From NCBI GenBank assembly GCA_037954665.1, contig JBBMOL010000301.1, forward strand, positions 248,001 to 312,000: DNA of 64,000 nt, given 5' to 3'. This document shows positions 44,445-57,390 of this stretch, piece after piece. Source of the stretch: Laguncularia racemosa. Taxonomy: Eukaryota; Streptophyta; Magnoliopsida; Myrtales; Combretaceae. Within the stretch, counting starts at the first letter, position 1; each line of letters starts with the position of its first letter. The position numbers and the translations under genes were made by a program. Under the pieces are notes generated by a model. The model searched no databases. It was not told the origin of the DNA and saw only the letters and a program-made list of their open reading frames with translations.

Positions 44445-44960
44445 TCAACTGATCTGTTGCTGAACATTTTGGACCTCTGAAGGTGACATAGGATTCAGAA
44501 TAACTCGTTTGCCTTCCTTCTGGAATACATAAGTATTCCCGAAGCCATCATGTAAGACCCTCCTATCATATAACCAAGGCCTGCTAAGCAATATATGGGA
44601 TGCACACATAGGCAAGATATCACACTCAATCTCATTACAATATTTATCCCCTACACTAAATGGTACCTTAGCTCTTTGGGTCACATACAAACTTCCTTGA
44701 TCACTAAGCCAATCCAATTTATATGGCTTAGGATGTGGAATAATCGTAAGTCTTAGCTTCAATACTAACGAGGCGGCTACTAAATTGGTACAACTACCAC
44801 AATCAATTATAAATACACACAAATTTCCTTGTATCCTACAAGAAGTATGGAACAAGTTTTCCCTTTGATCTTCATCCTTATTAGCAAATGTAGTCAATGT
44901 TCGACACAACATATTAGCATATTGAAACATTTCACTAGACATTGTTGTATTTAAATTCAA
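44445..44960 (-). pseudogene. Protease of element F, starting without gag
   Basis: A 171-codon frame whose first residues (MNLNTTMSSEMFQYANMLCR) replace gag. TLTTFANKDEDQRENLFHTSC matches the segment that follows gag in families 1 and 2. The protease core reads FIIDCGSCTNLVAAS (D-C-G). Then IECDILPMCASHILLSRPWL and LHDGFGNTYVFQ. It ends at TGA 44445-44447 in QQIS-stop-PLE, the single linker unit that is expanded in element G. Confidence 0.82.
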
Positions 44961-45828
44961 TCACCACAACAATAATATTCCCCACTCCTTTCAAATCACG
45001 GTGCAACAACCTTCCCAAATTCCACAAGACACTCACTTCACAACACAACTCCATGCCAAAATTACTCACACCGCCACTTACACAATACACTTAATTCAAA
45101 CAACAACAACAACAACAACACTCACAGTATAGTACTCCACTTCCACGGCAACAACAACAAAATGGAACCAAATATGGATACTTCTCCAAATGGCAAGCAA
45201 TTGATTCCAACTAGTTAATATGCAATCAAAGTGATTAATACACAATAACTCTATAACTAATGATTGATTTGAATTCAAAATAGTTTCCTAATTCTCCATG
45301 CCAATTGATCAAATCTGCCAAAGAAAATGACCCTTCCAATTCCGCAATGATAAGGAAACAACATACACTAATTAACAAGGATTCAACTATTTAAATCCCC
45401 AAATGATGGAATTCAATCCTAGAACTTCCTCTTCTTCCTCAAACAAATAATTCACGGTAAGGATGAAGACAACAATTCAATTTCTGAAATTCAATTCAAT
45501 TCAAGAACTTCCCCTTTCTTCCTCAACAAATAACTCATGGCAAGATGAAGGTAACAAAATTCAATTTTCTGAAATTCTACTTCCCTCAACTAATCACAAT
45601 GATCATTTCCCTTTAATCAATCACGATCAACTCAAGAGAAAAAAAAGCAATCACAAATACTCCACGTCTACATCAACAAGCAACAATCATAACACCTTAA
45701 CAACATAATCAATTACTTCAATTTCCACTCCTATAATTCGGTTCAAAATGGTAAGACAACAACCTTTAATTTCCAAATTTCAATTGACAAATCCCTTCTC
45801 ACAAACCTCAAGCTCTGATACTAAAAGA
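44961..45828 (-). other. 5' leader and primer site of element F
   Basis: Noncoding, A/C-rich on the plus strand, with a (CAA)n run at about 45100-45120. The primer site at 45812-45823 reads TAGTATCAGAGC on the minus strand, one change from TGGTATCAGAGC. Confidence 0.7.
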
Positions 45829-46782
45829 TGATGTGCTTAAAACTAAGCCCAAGTACATACAAATGAATCAAAGAAACAATCCTAACTCACACATATGAAT
45901 CGATTCAATTGGATAATGAAAATTGCATGAAACCTAATGGAAATTTGATGAAATCCAAAGGTTCAAAGATGCAATCAACAATCTAACAAGGATTCTCCTC
46001 TTTCTACAATGAAAATTCACGTCAACAATGATTCAATAAAATTGATGATGATAACCAATGCTAAAAACCTTTCAATCTTATAACATGATAATTGATCACA
46101 ATTGCAATCAAAATTTAACCAAGAACATCCAAATCAACCCTAGATATGACTCACTAGTGAAGAAAAGGAAACACAACAAAAGAAGGAACTGATATTACTC
46201 ACAATTGCCCTTTATTACACACGCCACAATTTCAACTCTTGGAAATTGAAATTGATAAGAGAAATTAGATCTAGGGAAACCCTAAGCCCTCTCATGAAAA
46301 TGTGAAGATAATTCTGAAAATTTTTTGCCTCCTCAAACCCTACTATAAGCAAGTATTTATACTTGCTACCCCTAGGGTTAGAAAATGGACAAAAATTACA
46401 ACTATGCCACTTTTAAGGTGGCTGGTCCTAAATGGAAATTACAATAAAAATGATAGTGTCCCAAAAGAAAATACAACATAAAATAGTCCATACAAAGGAG
46501 AAATATATAAAAGAAATGAGTCTTCATGATGCTGGTCTTCAAGATACTTTTGAATTAAGCCCCGTTGAGAATCCCGACTCACTCAAAAGTATAGGTGATT
46601 TGGTATCCTATAGGACTGATAAGTGAGCCTGCTGAAATGTACTACAATTATAATGTAGAGATGTAGAAAATAGATTAGCTTCCTCAAGATTAGGTTTTTC
46701 AAGCAAGATTCTCAAAACTAAATTATGGAGATCCTTAGCTCGAGCCCTGGTGATAGGTCCTGTAGGAGTCTAATTCCTATCA
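45829..46782 (-). repeat. 5' LTR of element F
   Basis: 954 bp, otherwise close to 40598-41622 apart from the 71-bp gap and scattered substitutions. Confidence 0.9.
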
Positions 46783-46787
46783 TTTTG

Positions 46788-48050
46788 AAACCTAAACTCC
46801 TACACCTTCTTCCGTAAGGCTAAAAAATCTAAAGAATAATATCTTTGACCATCTTTCAACTTAGTTGTTCTTCCAAACATCATATTACAAAGTGAAGAAA
46901 AGCAAAAAATTTGAACTTATTTGGTTTCTTGTAAAAACTTAAACTAAATGTATAGCACAATTGTTTCCCTTCAATAGAATTACCAATCCAAGTCAAGAAC
47001 TACACTTAAATTCAAGAAACATTTAAAAACAATGTGACTTACTTGAGCACACACCCACAACACGTGTCTTAAAATTACCTTCCTTAAAAAATATGCTCTT
47101 GCATCAAAACTACAACAAAGGCCATGTCACCACACTACCCCCCTTTAGAAAAAAATAAAAATAAAAATGTTCCTTTGATGAACTTACCTTGTTAATTGAC
47201 CTTCAATTGCAATGATGGAGAAGTAGAAGCTACCAATTCCAAGGAAAAAGGAAGAATCATGCAAGAGGGGGAGAGAGAGAGAAAAGAGTGGGGAAAATCA
47301 ATGTTTTTTTTTGTTTAAGGGGGGAGATGGAGGGTTTAAAACCTTGTAATGACTAAAAAGCCCCCAACTTTGAAAAGATTTATTTTTGTTCATCATTTTT
47401 TTTCCTGGATATTACAGTTTCAATGGTGGTGGTCATTGTTTGAAAACCTAAAAAAAAAAAGATAGAAAGAAAGAAACAAAAGAAAAAGACAAATATACAA
47501 AAGTTAAAAAGTTATAGAATGTGACTAGAAAAATGAAAAAAAAAAAAGAAAATAGGAAACATTACCTATTGTAATACTACTATATTTTTATTTAAGAAGC
47601 ATAAGACCTATAGGTGCAAAAGTAAAAAAATATTGAAACCATATGTCACATGTAAAATCTTTTAGTAGAAGGCAAAGTGAAAGTTTCAAAGAATTAATTT
47701 GGTTTTAAGTAGTTACGGGGTGTGATTAAAGAAAATCTTATGTAAAATATGAGAAAGCTAGACAGTTGAAAGTTATAATTAAAGTTGCAGTTTAATTGGA
47801 ATGTAAGTGATCTAACATAGATAAAATTAAAGTTACAATTTTAAATGTTTATAAAATTTTTAAACAATTAAAAAATAAAACACTTAAGATGTATATAGAA
47901 TTTAAAAACCCAAGTTTTTACTTAATAATATATATATATATATATAATGTGAATAATAATTCATATTTCTAGTAAAATTGATCATTCCATACTCTCTATT
48001 TTAGGAGACAATAGAATCATTATCCAAAAGGTGTAAACAAAATTGATGAG
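46788..48050. other. Intergenic DNA upstream of the candidate GBF promoter
   Basis: AT-rich, with a (GA)n run at about 47268-47284 and a (TA)n microsatellite at 47928-47946. No coding ORF. It may contain distal promoter sequence. Confidence 0.5.
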
Positions 48051-48520
48051 TCACCACTAACCTAATCCTACAAAACGTAGACAGCTGGATCTCGCACGTG
48101 TCCACCCCAAAACCCTAGTCACCTGCCATCTTTCCCCCACCTCCCTCCCTCTCTCTCTCGCTCTCCCCCTTGTTTTCACTGTTCATTTTTTTGTTTTTCG
48201 TTCTTTCTTATTTCTCGTTGGCTTCGTTTCACTTACGTGTTAATTAACTTAACAGCACAACACTCTGCATGTCAATCTAAATTCTAAACAACTAACTTGT
48301 GTTCAAACACTACCCTTAAAGTATGCACAATTATTCCTATACGAACAATCTATAAAAAAGAGAGAGGTTCTCGATTGGTTGTTGGTTCTCGGCTTTTTTT
48401 TTTCTTTTTCTTTTTTCTTTTTTTCTGTCTTTTTTTCCCCCTCTATTGTAATCCGGTCCATTGAATTCTGGGTCGTGTATGATTTTACTCCACTTGGACA
48501 TGGACACAGGTTTCTCTCTC
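48051..48520 (+). promoter_or_regulatory. Candidate promoter and 5' untranslated exon of the GBF1-like gene
   Basis: GC content rises here relative to the flanks. The segment has a G-box, AAACCCTAG (telobox-like, about 48110), and a C/T-rich tract (48130-48180) typical of plant transcription starts. A possible donor follows GGACACAG near 48509. No clear TATA box at a fixed distance. The link to the coding exons 13 kb downstream is inferred from synteny and strand only. Confidence 0.35.
48095..48102 (+). promoter_or_regulatory. G-box/ABRE element
   Basis: CACGTGTC: a palindromic CACGTG G-box in an ABRE context. It lies about 40 nt before a pyrimidine-rich tract. The downstream gene encodes a G-box-binding factor, so self-regulation is possible, but this is inference. 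Confidence 0.5.
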
Positions 48521-51500
48521 CCTCCTCCTCTTTCCGTGTATGGTTATACAATTATGATTTATGCATAATTGTGTTTAATTATGGTTGTTTTGAGCTTTTG
48601 TATTTCGTTATAGCTTAAAGATTACCCTTTTTTTTGTTGTTGGTATTTAGCTTGAAGATTCTTTCTTTAATGTGTGTGTGAATTTGAGTTAGGTGGCAAT
48701 TGCAACTTCTTTGTGAAATTGGACTTGAACTGCATTGTTATCTTAAATTACGGTCTTGTTTGGCTTACTGATACAGTGGAAATTGGTTGAAGTTTGAATC
48801 TTTTTACGGTAGTTGGGAGATTCAATTTTAGTTTTGTGTAGAAGATACTGGGGGTGGGGGTTGTGTGGGGGAGGGATGCCGTGGTGTTGTAAATATGTGT
48901 AGAAGAAACTTGACCGTGGTGGATATCAAGTTTAGATAAGTCAAAGTGAGAAGAGAATGGTTTGTATTATTTCAGGGCAAATGGAAGTTGAAAGTTTTGA
49001 GAGTTTGGATATTGTCCTGGAGAAGATGTTGCCAGTTTTGTCTTGTGCTTGGTTTTATGGATAGGGCTAGTAAAAGCTAGGCCCTTTCAGCATTGGTATA
49101 TGTCAGTGCGAATTTTGAGGATTTTACGCTGCTTTGATTTATAGGATTGGGCATATAGCTCAGGAATTTATTTAGAATATTACTCTGGCCTATGTTAGTG
49201 TCAAATAGACAACATGTGTTTCCAAAGGTTTTGCGCATTTTATTCACTATATGGAGCAAGCCTGGAATATAATCACAATTCCAAAGGACAGAATTGACTA
49301 TTGCTTTGTTTGATTGAACTAAAACTTGCCACAATTAATAGTATGGGAATAGAATTAAAATGAGCAAAGTATCCTTGCCTTTTGCAACCCTAGCCTCCAA
49401 TCTCTACCAAACCAACCCTAACTACTCATTTCTCTTGGACCCCTACCACACCTACTCATTGGAGCATGAGCGAACCACCATTGACTCCCCAATGAATCAC
49501 TGAACACCAACAAGTTACTTGGGCCAACCAATGAACCAATAAGTGCCAACCACCAAACCATGTAACCGTGCATGATTGAGGTCATGCAACTTCGATGTGT
49601 TGGCTAGACCTAAGCATGACCCACAAGCCACTCAGGTCCATTGCCCTAACATAGATATTAACTAGGTTTGCGTGACTGGTGTTAGCAACCTGGATCTGTG
49701 ATGTGGGTCAGGTGCTTCTAGTGGTTTGGTGGCTCCACGGCTAGCATGGGTCTTTGGTTGCTGGCCACTAGATGAGGTGGTGGGTTAGATCTATGACTTG
49801 GCTGATGGGTTGAATTGAGATTGGCTAGGGTTTCATGGGTAGGTTTTAGAAACATGCAGGAAATAACGATTCCTTTGGTTCCAGGAATGATTTGCAATTT
49901 CTTTTATGTGGGAATACTAGTTCTAGGAAATTGTGATTCTGCAAAATCACACACATAACTAGCCTTGTACGGAGGGAATGAGTATTCCATTCCCCCTTAT
50001 CAACTCAATGGATGACCATTCAAGATACAATAAATCTACTTCCAAAGCGTAAACCAACATGCAAAGTTCTTTTAATGGGTAGTCAAGCTCTTTGGACTTA
50101 AGATGGTTAGATTTCACTATTGCAAGGTCAAATCGTAGTTTCTAGTCTCGTGGCCAAGTTAAAGTGATATTTCCGGGGAATTTAAAATCAGATCAAAGTA
50201 TGTAGAAGCAAACACTAACCAGGATTGAATGAGCTGTGGCAAATGCAAGAGAAGCAATACTTCCTACTCCAGAGACTTCTTTGCTAGGGTTTGTTTTCAG
50301 GATCCTTCTAACTGCCAACTTCTCAATATCTATTCCAGTATTTATATCAGCTTCCTATTGTCCCCTTATTTACAAATACGCCACCCAATCACAACACTAT
50401 TACTACACAGCACTTACAACACCCATACCAAACTACACCACTTTACATCACTATTAGACAGCACATACAACACATTAACACACCCCACACTGCACAACAA
50501 TGCTACACAGAACACACTATACAGCACAATACAACACAACACAACACAACACAACACTGCACACTGCTGTACTACTTAGATGTATGCCTCTTATAAACCC
50601 TTAAGACCTTCACAATCATAAGGACCCCATTTAGAATCTCTAGGTGACATATCAACTTTTTAAGGAACTCTCATTTAAGAATCTCTCCACTTTATCTTTA
50701 AGATCTTTAGAAAAAGTTCCTTAACGTATATTAATGTTATTTATGGGACTTACAATACAAAAAGTATACACAAACTAATACAAAAAGTAAAAAAAATAAA
50801 ATAAAAAATAAAAAGATTAACCAAGGACCCCAAAAAGTTGAACCCTGTCCCCAAAGACACGCCAAGGTACCCCCCATGGGGATGGCCTAATAAGGGCTTA
50901 TAAATTCATGAAGATGTATCCTAAAGACTTGCCAATTTCTCTTCTTACTCTTTCTTAGTTGCTGGTTCTGCTTTGATGTTATTACCCCCTTTTTTAGGGG
51001 ATATGCTAGAAGGAAGAAGCAAACCAGTAGCTAAAGGGTCGTGTGTGTCTGCTCATGTTCAGTTGCTGTTGTTGTTTATTATGGTTTGTTGTTGTTTGTG
51101 TTGATCGTGTCTGTTGTTAGTGCCAGTAGCGCATATTTGCAATGTTGTTGTTTCAGTTGGTCATGTGTGGGAGTGCAGGTTGCTTGTAAATAGGGTAATG
51201 AACAAATGGTCTGTAGTGGAGCTATTATACAGGAAGCAGTTATCATTAGATAACTGTCACTCCTTATACTGATATTGAAAAGAAAGAAATGAAAATAGCA
51301 GACTTATTCTCATCAAATTTTCTCTACACTTATATGAAATTTGTTGGACTCTCTCTTAACAAGCCCAAAACACCTAGCTAACCATAGGATAGTGTGGATG
51401 GAAGATGCCTAAGACTCTAGTTCAATCTTCTACTCCATATAGCTTATGATCTGATAGCATTTCACTAGATTATGTTCTTATTCACGTATATGCTTTTAGT

Positions 51501-52322
51501 GGATTGATTTTTAGGGCTAGAAAGGATAGAGGAAAAGGAAGTCATCTTAGCTGCAATGGAGTCACTTCTGGACAACTATTTATTCATTTATTTATTTTGT
51601 GTTCTTTTCATTTTTAAAGTTAGTACTATTTACCTAGGTTGTAGGATGAGTGTTCCCATATGAGTGCTAGTGGGAACTTGCTTTAAAGATTGTAGAGAAT
51701 GTTCTTTCAGCTGTATAGGGGAGAATGATGGGGCAAGGCAAGAAGGCAAGTCTACTTGTTTGGTATTGTCTTTATTCCATGGTGGCATGAATTTTCTTGT
51801 TGCCAAATATGCCATAGGAGCATAGCATTTTTGGTGCTGCGCATTTAGACTAATTGTTTGTGCTATGTTGAAGACAATGCATCATTTTGCTCATGGAATC
51901 AGAGTAGACTGAACATATAGTAATAATCATGGGAAAAAGAAAAGAAAAATGCAACATAGTCTTTGCTGCAAAGTGCAAATTCCCTGTAGGGAAATTCTTC
52001 TTTTTTTGGTTGGTTTCATTCCTCTCTGTGATTCGTGGAATTAATACAAAAGTAGACTACCCACTTTTAGGCTTTCACTACTGGCTCATTCTTTCATTGA
52101 GGTTACCTATATCTCATGTATTGCTTTTATATTCAATATTCTTGATTTCATCTAAAGTTGATGATTTCTTAGAGCTTATGAAGGAAACACCACCAAAGCA
52201 AAGATCATTAAGACAAGTAGTTGCATTAGCTAGCTAATGTTGAGGTTTGTGTTATGTTACACAAATTGGGAACTGGACTAAAGTAGTTGTAGTCAGATCC
52301 AGGAAGAGATTTTGTGTGGAAG
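48521..52322 (+). other. Noncoding region, possibly first intron of the GBF1-like gene
   Basis: No convincing genes. It includes an (ACAAC)n stretch at about 50529-50557 and a GGAATGAGTATTCCATTCCC-like palindromic spot near 49975, possibly from an old MITE. An ORF of 102 codons at 51929-52237 has no recognised motif. Confidence 0.4.
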
Positions 52323-53866
52323 AGAGTGTTTGATTGCATAATACTTCTTTTTCATGGGATTATTTGAAATCTAAATTAAATATATATAAGAAATAACTAA
52401 AGAAATGATTACTTTAATGGATCATTTTTATATCTTGAAAATATCATTTTGTCGTAGGACCGCAAAGTTTTACAAAGATTAATTGATGAGTTTTTAGCAA
52501 ATTTATTTCAAGCCATTGCAGCCAAAAGAAGGCAATCAACTCCTCCCTTTGCCGCCTACAATCAAAAATCAGCGGCCTTGAAGCCGATCCATTTAGAAGC
52601 TTTAATAAATGTTCCCTACAAAACGAAAGAAAATCCGATTGAATCCAGGCTACATCAAGGAAAATTGATTGCTTTTGTCTCATCTTCCATGCCTTCCTCC
52701 ATATAATATCTTAATTAATTGAGACACCTCTCATCATTGCACCTCTATGAAATTCCCCCGTCTTTTGGATTTAAAAACCCATTTTTAGTACCTTGAAGCA
52801 CCTTTTTTTATGGACATCACCTTCTTTCTATAGACTTATCTTCACTTTGTTCTAGTCCTCATTAGAAGACTTAGTACTTTAATTTTCAAAGTTATGATTA
52901 CAGTAATGTAATGTCATTTTAATATGAATTTGCTTCAATTTATGGCATTAATGATCCATTTTGTGAAGATTAGTTTGATTTATAGCTTGTGTTCCATTTT
53001 ACTTGTATAATTTTCTTTATTATGAAAAGCCAAAAATCTGTCTGTTAAAACACACACAATCCCCAATAGCAAAAACTATTTATATTTTCAATGCTTTTTA
53101 AGCAATTTTCTAAAGCATTGCAAATGATCCCTTACACTTTGGGAATTTATTGAAACCTGCAAGAATTGTATATAATAGCATATGTACACCATTTCATTAT
53201 TAGATTTGAATTGAAAATAATTTCGTTATTCTGATTTGAATCCTTTATTCCAATTAATGTTGTTCAGCTATATTCATAGAAAATCCTGCAAAGGGAGTGA
53301 ACGGTAGGCATTTGTTTAGGAATTGTCTTAATTAATTATTATGTTTTAAAATGAGCTGTTCTGATTAATTGTTAATTAGAGTTATTGTATGCATGAAATG
53401 TTACCTTTTTTTCCCTAAGCATGGGAAATAGATAGGGTGCCTATAGTTTTTGTGAATCACTGACTGTGAATGAGACATAATTTATTCTTGGATTAATTCA
53501 ATATGCTAACGACTGATCTCTTTGTAACATCTCTTGGCTGATTTTCTAATCCTTGATTCTTATAACACAATGTTAGATATAAGAATGTGGTTGGCATTTG
53601 TATTTGCAATCATAGGGTGAATTAATGTCCCCTGTCATAATGATCACAATATTGATAAAATTAATTGTTTTCTTTAGTAATTTTTATGCTCCTAAACTTC
53701 AAAATTTTAATTTCACTAATAATGCTATGAAAAATTCTTGGTCATTTACTTTATGGGTATCCTGTCGACTATCCTTGACCTTTACAACTATTATTTTTGA
53801 TTCGAATCGTGCACTTGACCAATTAAGTCTCCCAGTTTCTATAGTTATCAAGACGTAATAATTATT
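52323..53866 (+). repeat. Left copy of a diverged host duplication (partner 59579-61490)
   Basis: It starts with AGAGTGTTTGATTGCATAAT, identical to 59579-59598. Many anchors keep the same order: AAGGAAAATTGATT/CTTTTGTCTCATCTTCCAT (about 52654 and 60024), ATAGTTTTTGTGAATCACTGA (about 53441 and 60992), GGTCATTTACTTTATG (about 53740 and 61366), and AGTTATCAAG (about 53842 and 61482). Between the anchors the copies differ by many substitutions and indels. It ends exactly where the TR-GAG copy II primer site begins. Confidence 0.8.
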
Positions 53867-54108
53867 TGGCGCCGTTGACGGGTAGAAACAATAGTATATT
53901 AATATTTGGAATATCTGATAGAGGAATTAAGCTTAACATTTATGTTATTATATTTTTCTTATCATTGATTGTGTCATTCTTCCATCTCTTCTTAAGGGAT
54001 CATTTTTATGCTCAGGTAGAAGTGCCATGAACTTCTACCAATTAACCTTGAGATGAACTGACCTTTCGACAATTAAATGAGTGATCGGAGAAAAAGAAAG
54101 AAGAGAAC

Positions 54109-55180
54109 ATGGCAGATGAGAACAACAATCAGATTCAGGGTGTTGGTAGAGCACTTCGAGAATACACGGTACCTGTTGTTTCAGGTCCTGCAATTAGAAG
54201 ACCAACAATTCAGGCTAATAATTTCGAGTTAAAACCAGCACTCGTTCAAATGGTTCAATCAAATCAATTTGGAGGATATCCAAATGAGAGTCCTGATGAG
54301 CATATTGCAGTATTTCTTCAATATTGTAATACAGTGAAAATAAATAATGTATCTGATGATGTAATTAGGCTACAACTTTTTCCGTTTTCACTTAGAGAAA
54401 AAGCTAGGGCTTGGTACAATTCATTGCCACAAGACTCTGTAACCACTTGGGTAGATCTCTCATCTAAATTTTTAAGGAGATTTTTTCCACCACTAGAACT
54501 GCTAGGTTAAGAAATGACATCACAAACTTCAGTAAGTTTAGTGGTGAATCACTTTATGAAGCATGGGAAAGATTCAAGGAGGCAATTAGAAAATGCCCCC
54601 ATCATGGATTACCAGATAATCTCCTTATTGAGATATTCTATCTCAGTTTAGATGACACATTGAGATCTCTGGTAGATGCTGCTTCTGGTGGTGCACTAAT
54701 GAGTAAGACATATGATGAGGCTAGTGCTTTGATAGATGAAATGGCCTCTAGTGCACATAATTGGCAACATGAAAGAGGTAAGTCTAGAGTGGCATCTGTC
54801 AATGATATGGACACCTTAACAGCTCAGATTTCTGCTCTTACGCCCAGGTAAGTAAACTCACCTCTGCACCTTCTTTCAATGTTAATCAATTTTCTTATTG
54901 TGAGTTATGCTCAGGACAACACTCAACTCTTGAGTGCCCATCTAGAAACTTTTCCTCCTCATCCCATGGAGAGCAAGTAAATTTTGTCACAATTTCCAAA
55001 GAGGAAATCAAGGACCCTATTCAAACACCTACAATCCAGGGTGGCGTAACCATCCAAATTTCTCATGGAGAAATGATAACAACGCACTTAAACCCCCTGG
55101 ATTTCAAAAGCAAGGTCCTAATCATAATACTCCCCATCAACAATATCCTAATCATAATACCTCTTCTCAGCAAGGTCAGT
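54109..55180 (+). pseudogene. Gag of TR-GAG copy II
   Basis: ATG 54109 (MADENNNQIQGVGRALREY). The capsid runs through FELKPALVQMVQSNQFGG, DEHIAVFLQYCNTVKINN, FPFSLREKARAWYNSLPQD and VTTWVDLSSKFLRRFFPP. A frameshift at about 54495 (stop 54508-54510) passes to another frame with FSGESLYEAWERFKEAIRKC and SLVDAASGGALMSKTYDEAS. After a further shift a zinc knuckle CELCSGQHSTLEC (about 54900-54940) appears; it has C-x2-C-x3-H-x4-C, one residue short of the usual spacing. Other stops follow before 55186. Confidence 0.82.
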
Positions 55181-55185
55181 CTAAA

Positions 55186-56705
55186 ATGGAAGAACTCATG
55201 ATAAGTTATATGCAAAAGACTGACACAATGTTGCAAAATCAACAAGCCACCATTAGGAATCTTGAAAATCAGCTTAGTCAAATGTCTCAACAGTTGAGTA
55301 ATAGACCATCTGGGTCTTTACCTCGCAATACTGAGCAAAATCCTATGGGTGTAAATGCTATTATGTTAAGAAGTGGTAAGGAATTGGTTGATAAGAAACT
55401 TGAGGAAGAGGAGGTTAACCTGGGGAAAGATAAAGGGAAACAAAAGGAAGAGGAGCCAAAGCAAAATTCACCAAAAGTGAAAGCATATGTTCCTCCTATT
55501 CCTTTCCCAGGAAGGCTGAAGCAACAACAATTGGATTCACAATTTGCTAAATTTTAGAAGTCTTTAAAAAATTGCAATTAACATTCCTTTTGCAGAGGCA
55601 CTTCAGCAGATGCCATCATATGCTAGGTTCATGAAGGATTTACTCACAAAGAAGAGGAAGATTGAAGGGAATGAACCAGTGATGCTTATAGGGGAATGTT
55701 CTATGATCTTACAAAAGAATTTATCCAATTTGCCGAGAAAACAAAGAGATCAGGGAAGTTTTACTGTTCCTTGCACTATTGGTAATTTTAATTTTGATAA
55801 AGTACTTATAGATTCTGGTGCAAGTATAAATTTAATGCCTCTGTCCATTTTCAAAAAAACTAGGACTTGGAGAATGTAAGGAGACGCACGTTACCTTACA
55901 ACTTGCGGATAGAAGTGTCAAGTACCCAAAGGGTATAGTGGAGAATGTCCTAGTAAAAGTGGACAAATTCATCTTTCCAGTTGACTTTATAGTCTTGGAA
56001 ATGGAAGAAGATAGAGAGGTACCCATGATCTTAGGAAGACCATTCCTAGCCACAGGTCAAGCTCTAATTGATGTAGGACAAGGTAAGCTCACCCTTAGAG
56101 CACTAGATGACCAGGTAACATTTGATATGTATGATCCTGTGTTTTTGTCTAATGAGAAAGCAATGTATTCTGATATATCTGCTGAGGGTGAAATTACTAA
56201 CAATGATGTGGAGGAAGATGTAGGGCAAACCACTCTTGAAGCTGTCTTGAATGAGATAGATGATTGGGGGGATGAAGATGAGCAAGAAAACAAAGGTCGT
56301 GAACAAGTACCCCAGACTGAAAATGTTGTTGCTTTTGAGAAGACAGACGACTATGAGAAGCCACCAGTGCCGACACTAATGCCTATGCAGACACTTGAAC
56401 CTAATGTCTTTTCTAATCAATTGTTTGGTTATAAGTGTCTGAATTTAGGAAATCCATGGCCTCACATTAATCAAGCGCCTATGACAAAAGAATTGCAGCA
56501 GCAGATTCAAGGCCAGTTGGATGAACATAGGGAAATCCTGGGATGGTCAAGGGCAGACATCCAGCAGGTAAGTTTGTTGATATCTACCTACAAAACATTG
56601 GTGGAAGCTGAAAAGAAGGGCACCATACCATGGAAGGAAGCTTGGAATCCTAATCTGAAAACGATGGTGTTGAAGGAGTTGTTTAAACTCCTTGATGTAA
56701 GCTAA
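55186..56705 (+). pseudogene. Protease-containing region of TR-GAG copy II
   Basis: Three open pieces. 55186-55557: MEELMISYMQKTDTMLQNQQ, with a coiled coil (IRNLENQLSQMSQQL), NAIMLRSGKEL, a Lys/Glu-rich stretch and PPIPFPGRLKQQ. 55610-55879: MPSYARFMKDLLTKKRK, NLPRKQRDQGSFTVPCTIGN and the retropepsin site LIDSGASINLMPLSIFKK with D-S-G. 55938-56705: FPVDFIVLEMEED, MILGRPFLATGQALIDVGQG, an Asp/Glu-rich stretch, then a segment ending LFKLLDVS at 56705. The last about 100 residues have no counterpart in copy I, and I do not recognise them. No RT follows. Confidence 0.8.
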
Positions 56706-56743
56706 CCCTGATAGTCAGGCTGATGACTATAAAACAAGCGCTT

Positions 56744-56761
56744 CATGGGAGGCAGCCCATG
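56744..56761 (+). other. Hairpin after the gag-pro stop, copy II
   Basis: CATGGG-AGGCAG-CCCATG, preceded by GCGCTT, 38 nt after the stop. Same as in copy I apart from one loop base. Confidence 0.6.
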
Positions 56762-56978
56762 CTTAATAAGTATCTATAATAGTTTCGTTAAAAAAAAAAA
56801 AAAAAAAAAAAACTAATTCAAGGCTGGATAAGAGCTGCCGGTGCATTCAAGACACTCCAAGGATGACAGACATTTTAGGAGGAATTTTCTTCCTGATGAA
56901 CAATTTTATACCAGGGAAGTACCAGTATTTCAATTTCTGCATTGACATTCGTTTCCTTAATTTTGTGATATATTAGGA

Positions 56979-57016
56979 ACAATGAGGACATTGTCCAATT
57001 TAAGTGTGGGGAAGGG
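56979..57016 (+). other. Internal hairpin and purine tract, copy II
   Basis: ACAATG-AGGA-CATTGT (perfect 6-bp stem), then CCAATTTAAGTGTGGGGAAG. About 1.0 kb before the 3' LTR, as in copy I. Confidence 0.7.
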
Positions 57017-57390
57017 ATTGTAAATGTAGAAGTATAATTGCACACATCATGAGCTTACAAATCCCATGCTTTATTTATGTCCTTAAGTGTTTTCAATGAA
57101 ATCCTGAAATTGAATTAGATTGGTGCCCTACTCGCCAATTGTTGTGACTAGTTTACATAGTTAAAATTTAAGAGTAAAATCTCTAGAGAACGGGGTTTAC
57201 CCTATGTTGAGCCTTTGAACTTGAGATTGAGTCCTTAAGTTGAAAAAACAAGCAAGTTTACTTCAAGGAAAAATTGGTTGGGATAAATCTCTATTGAAAT
57301 TTCTTTGAGAATACCTTAACACCTAGTGAAAGAGGTAAAAGAAATATTTTACTTAGTGATCCCTTAAAAAAAAAAAAAAAAAAAAAAAGA

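Larger units (their letters stand above)
40598..46782 (-). mobile_element. Gag-less Ty3/gypsy element F (family 3), complete with LTRs
   Basis: LTRs 40598-41622 and 45829-46782 are bounded by a perfect TTTTG duplication (40593-40597, 46783-46787). The minus-strand interior holds a leader of about 850 bp, protease, RT, RNase H and integrase, but no gag. The 5' LTR lacks about 71 bp present in the 3' LTR (after TCTAACAAGGA). Pol is broken by stops and frameshifts. Element G has the same gag-less layout. Confidence 0.9.

Noticed and set aside
49330..50010. Possible miniature transposon around GGAATGAGTATTCCATTCCC
   Set aside because: No pair of terminal inverted repeats or target-site duplication could be placed.
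51929..52237. ORF of 102 codons on the plus strand
   Set aside because: The hydrophobic middle and basic start look like chance AT-rich coding; no family recognised, no second copy, and it lies in a likely intron.
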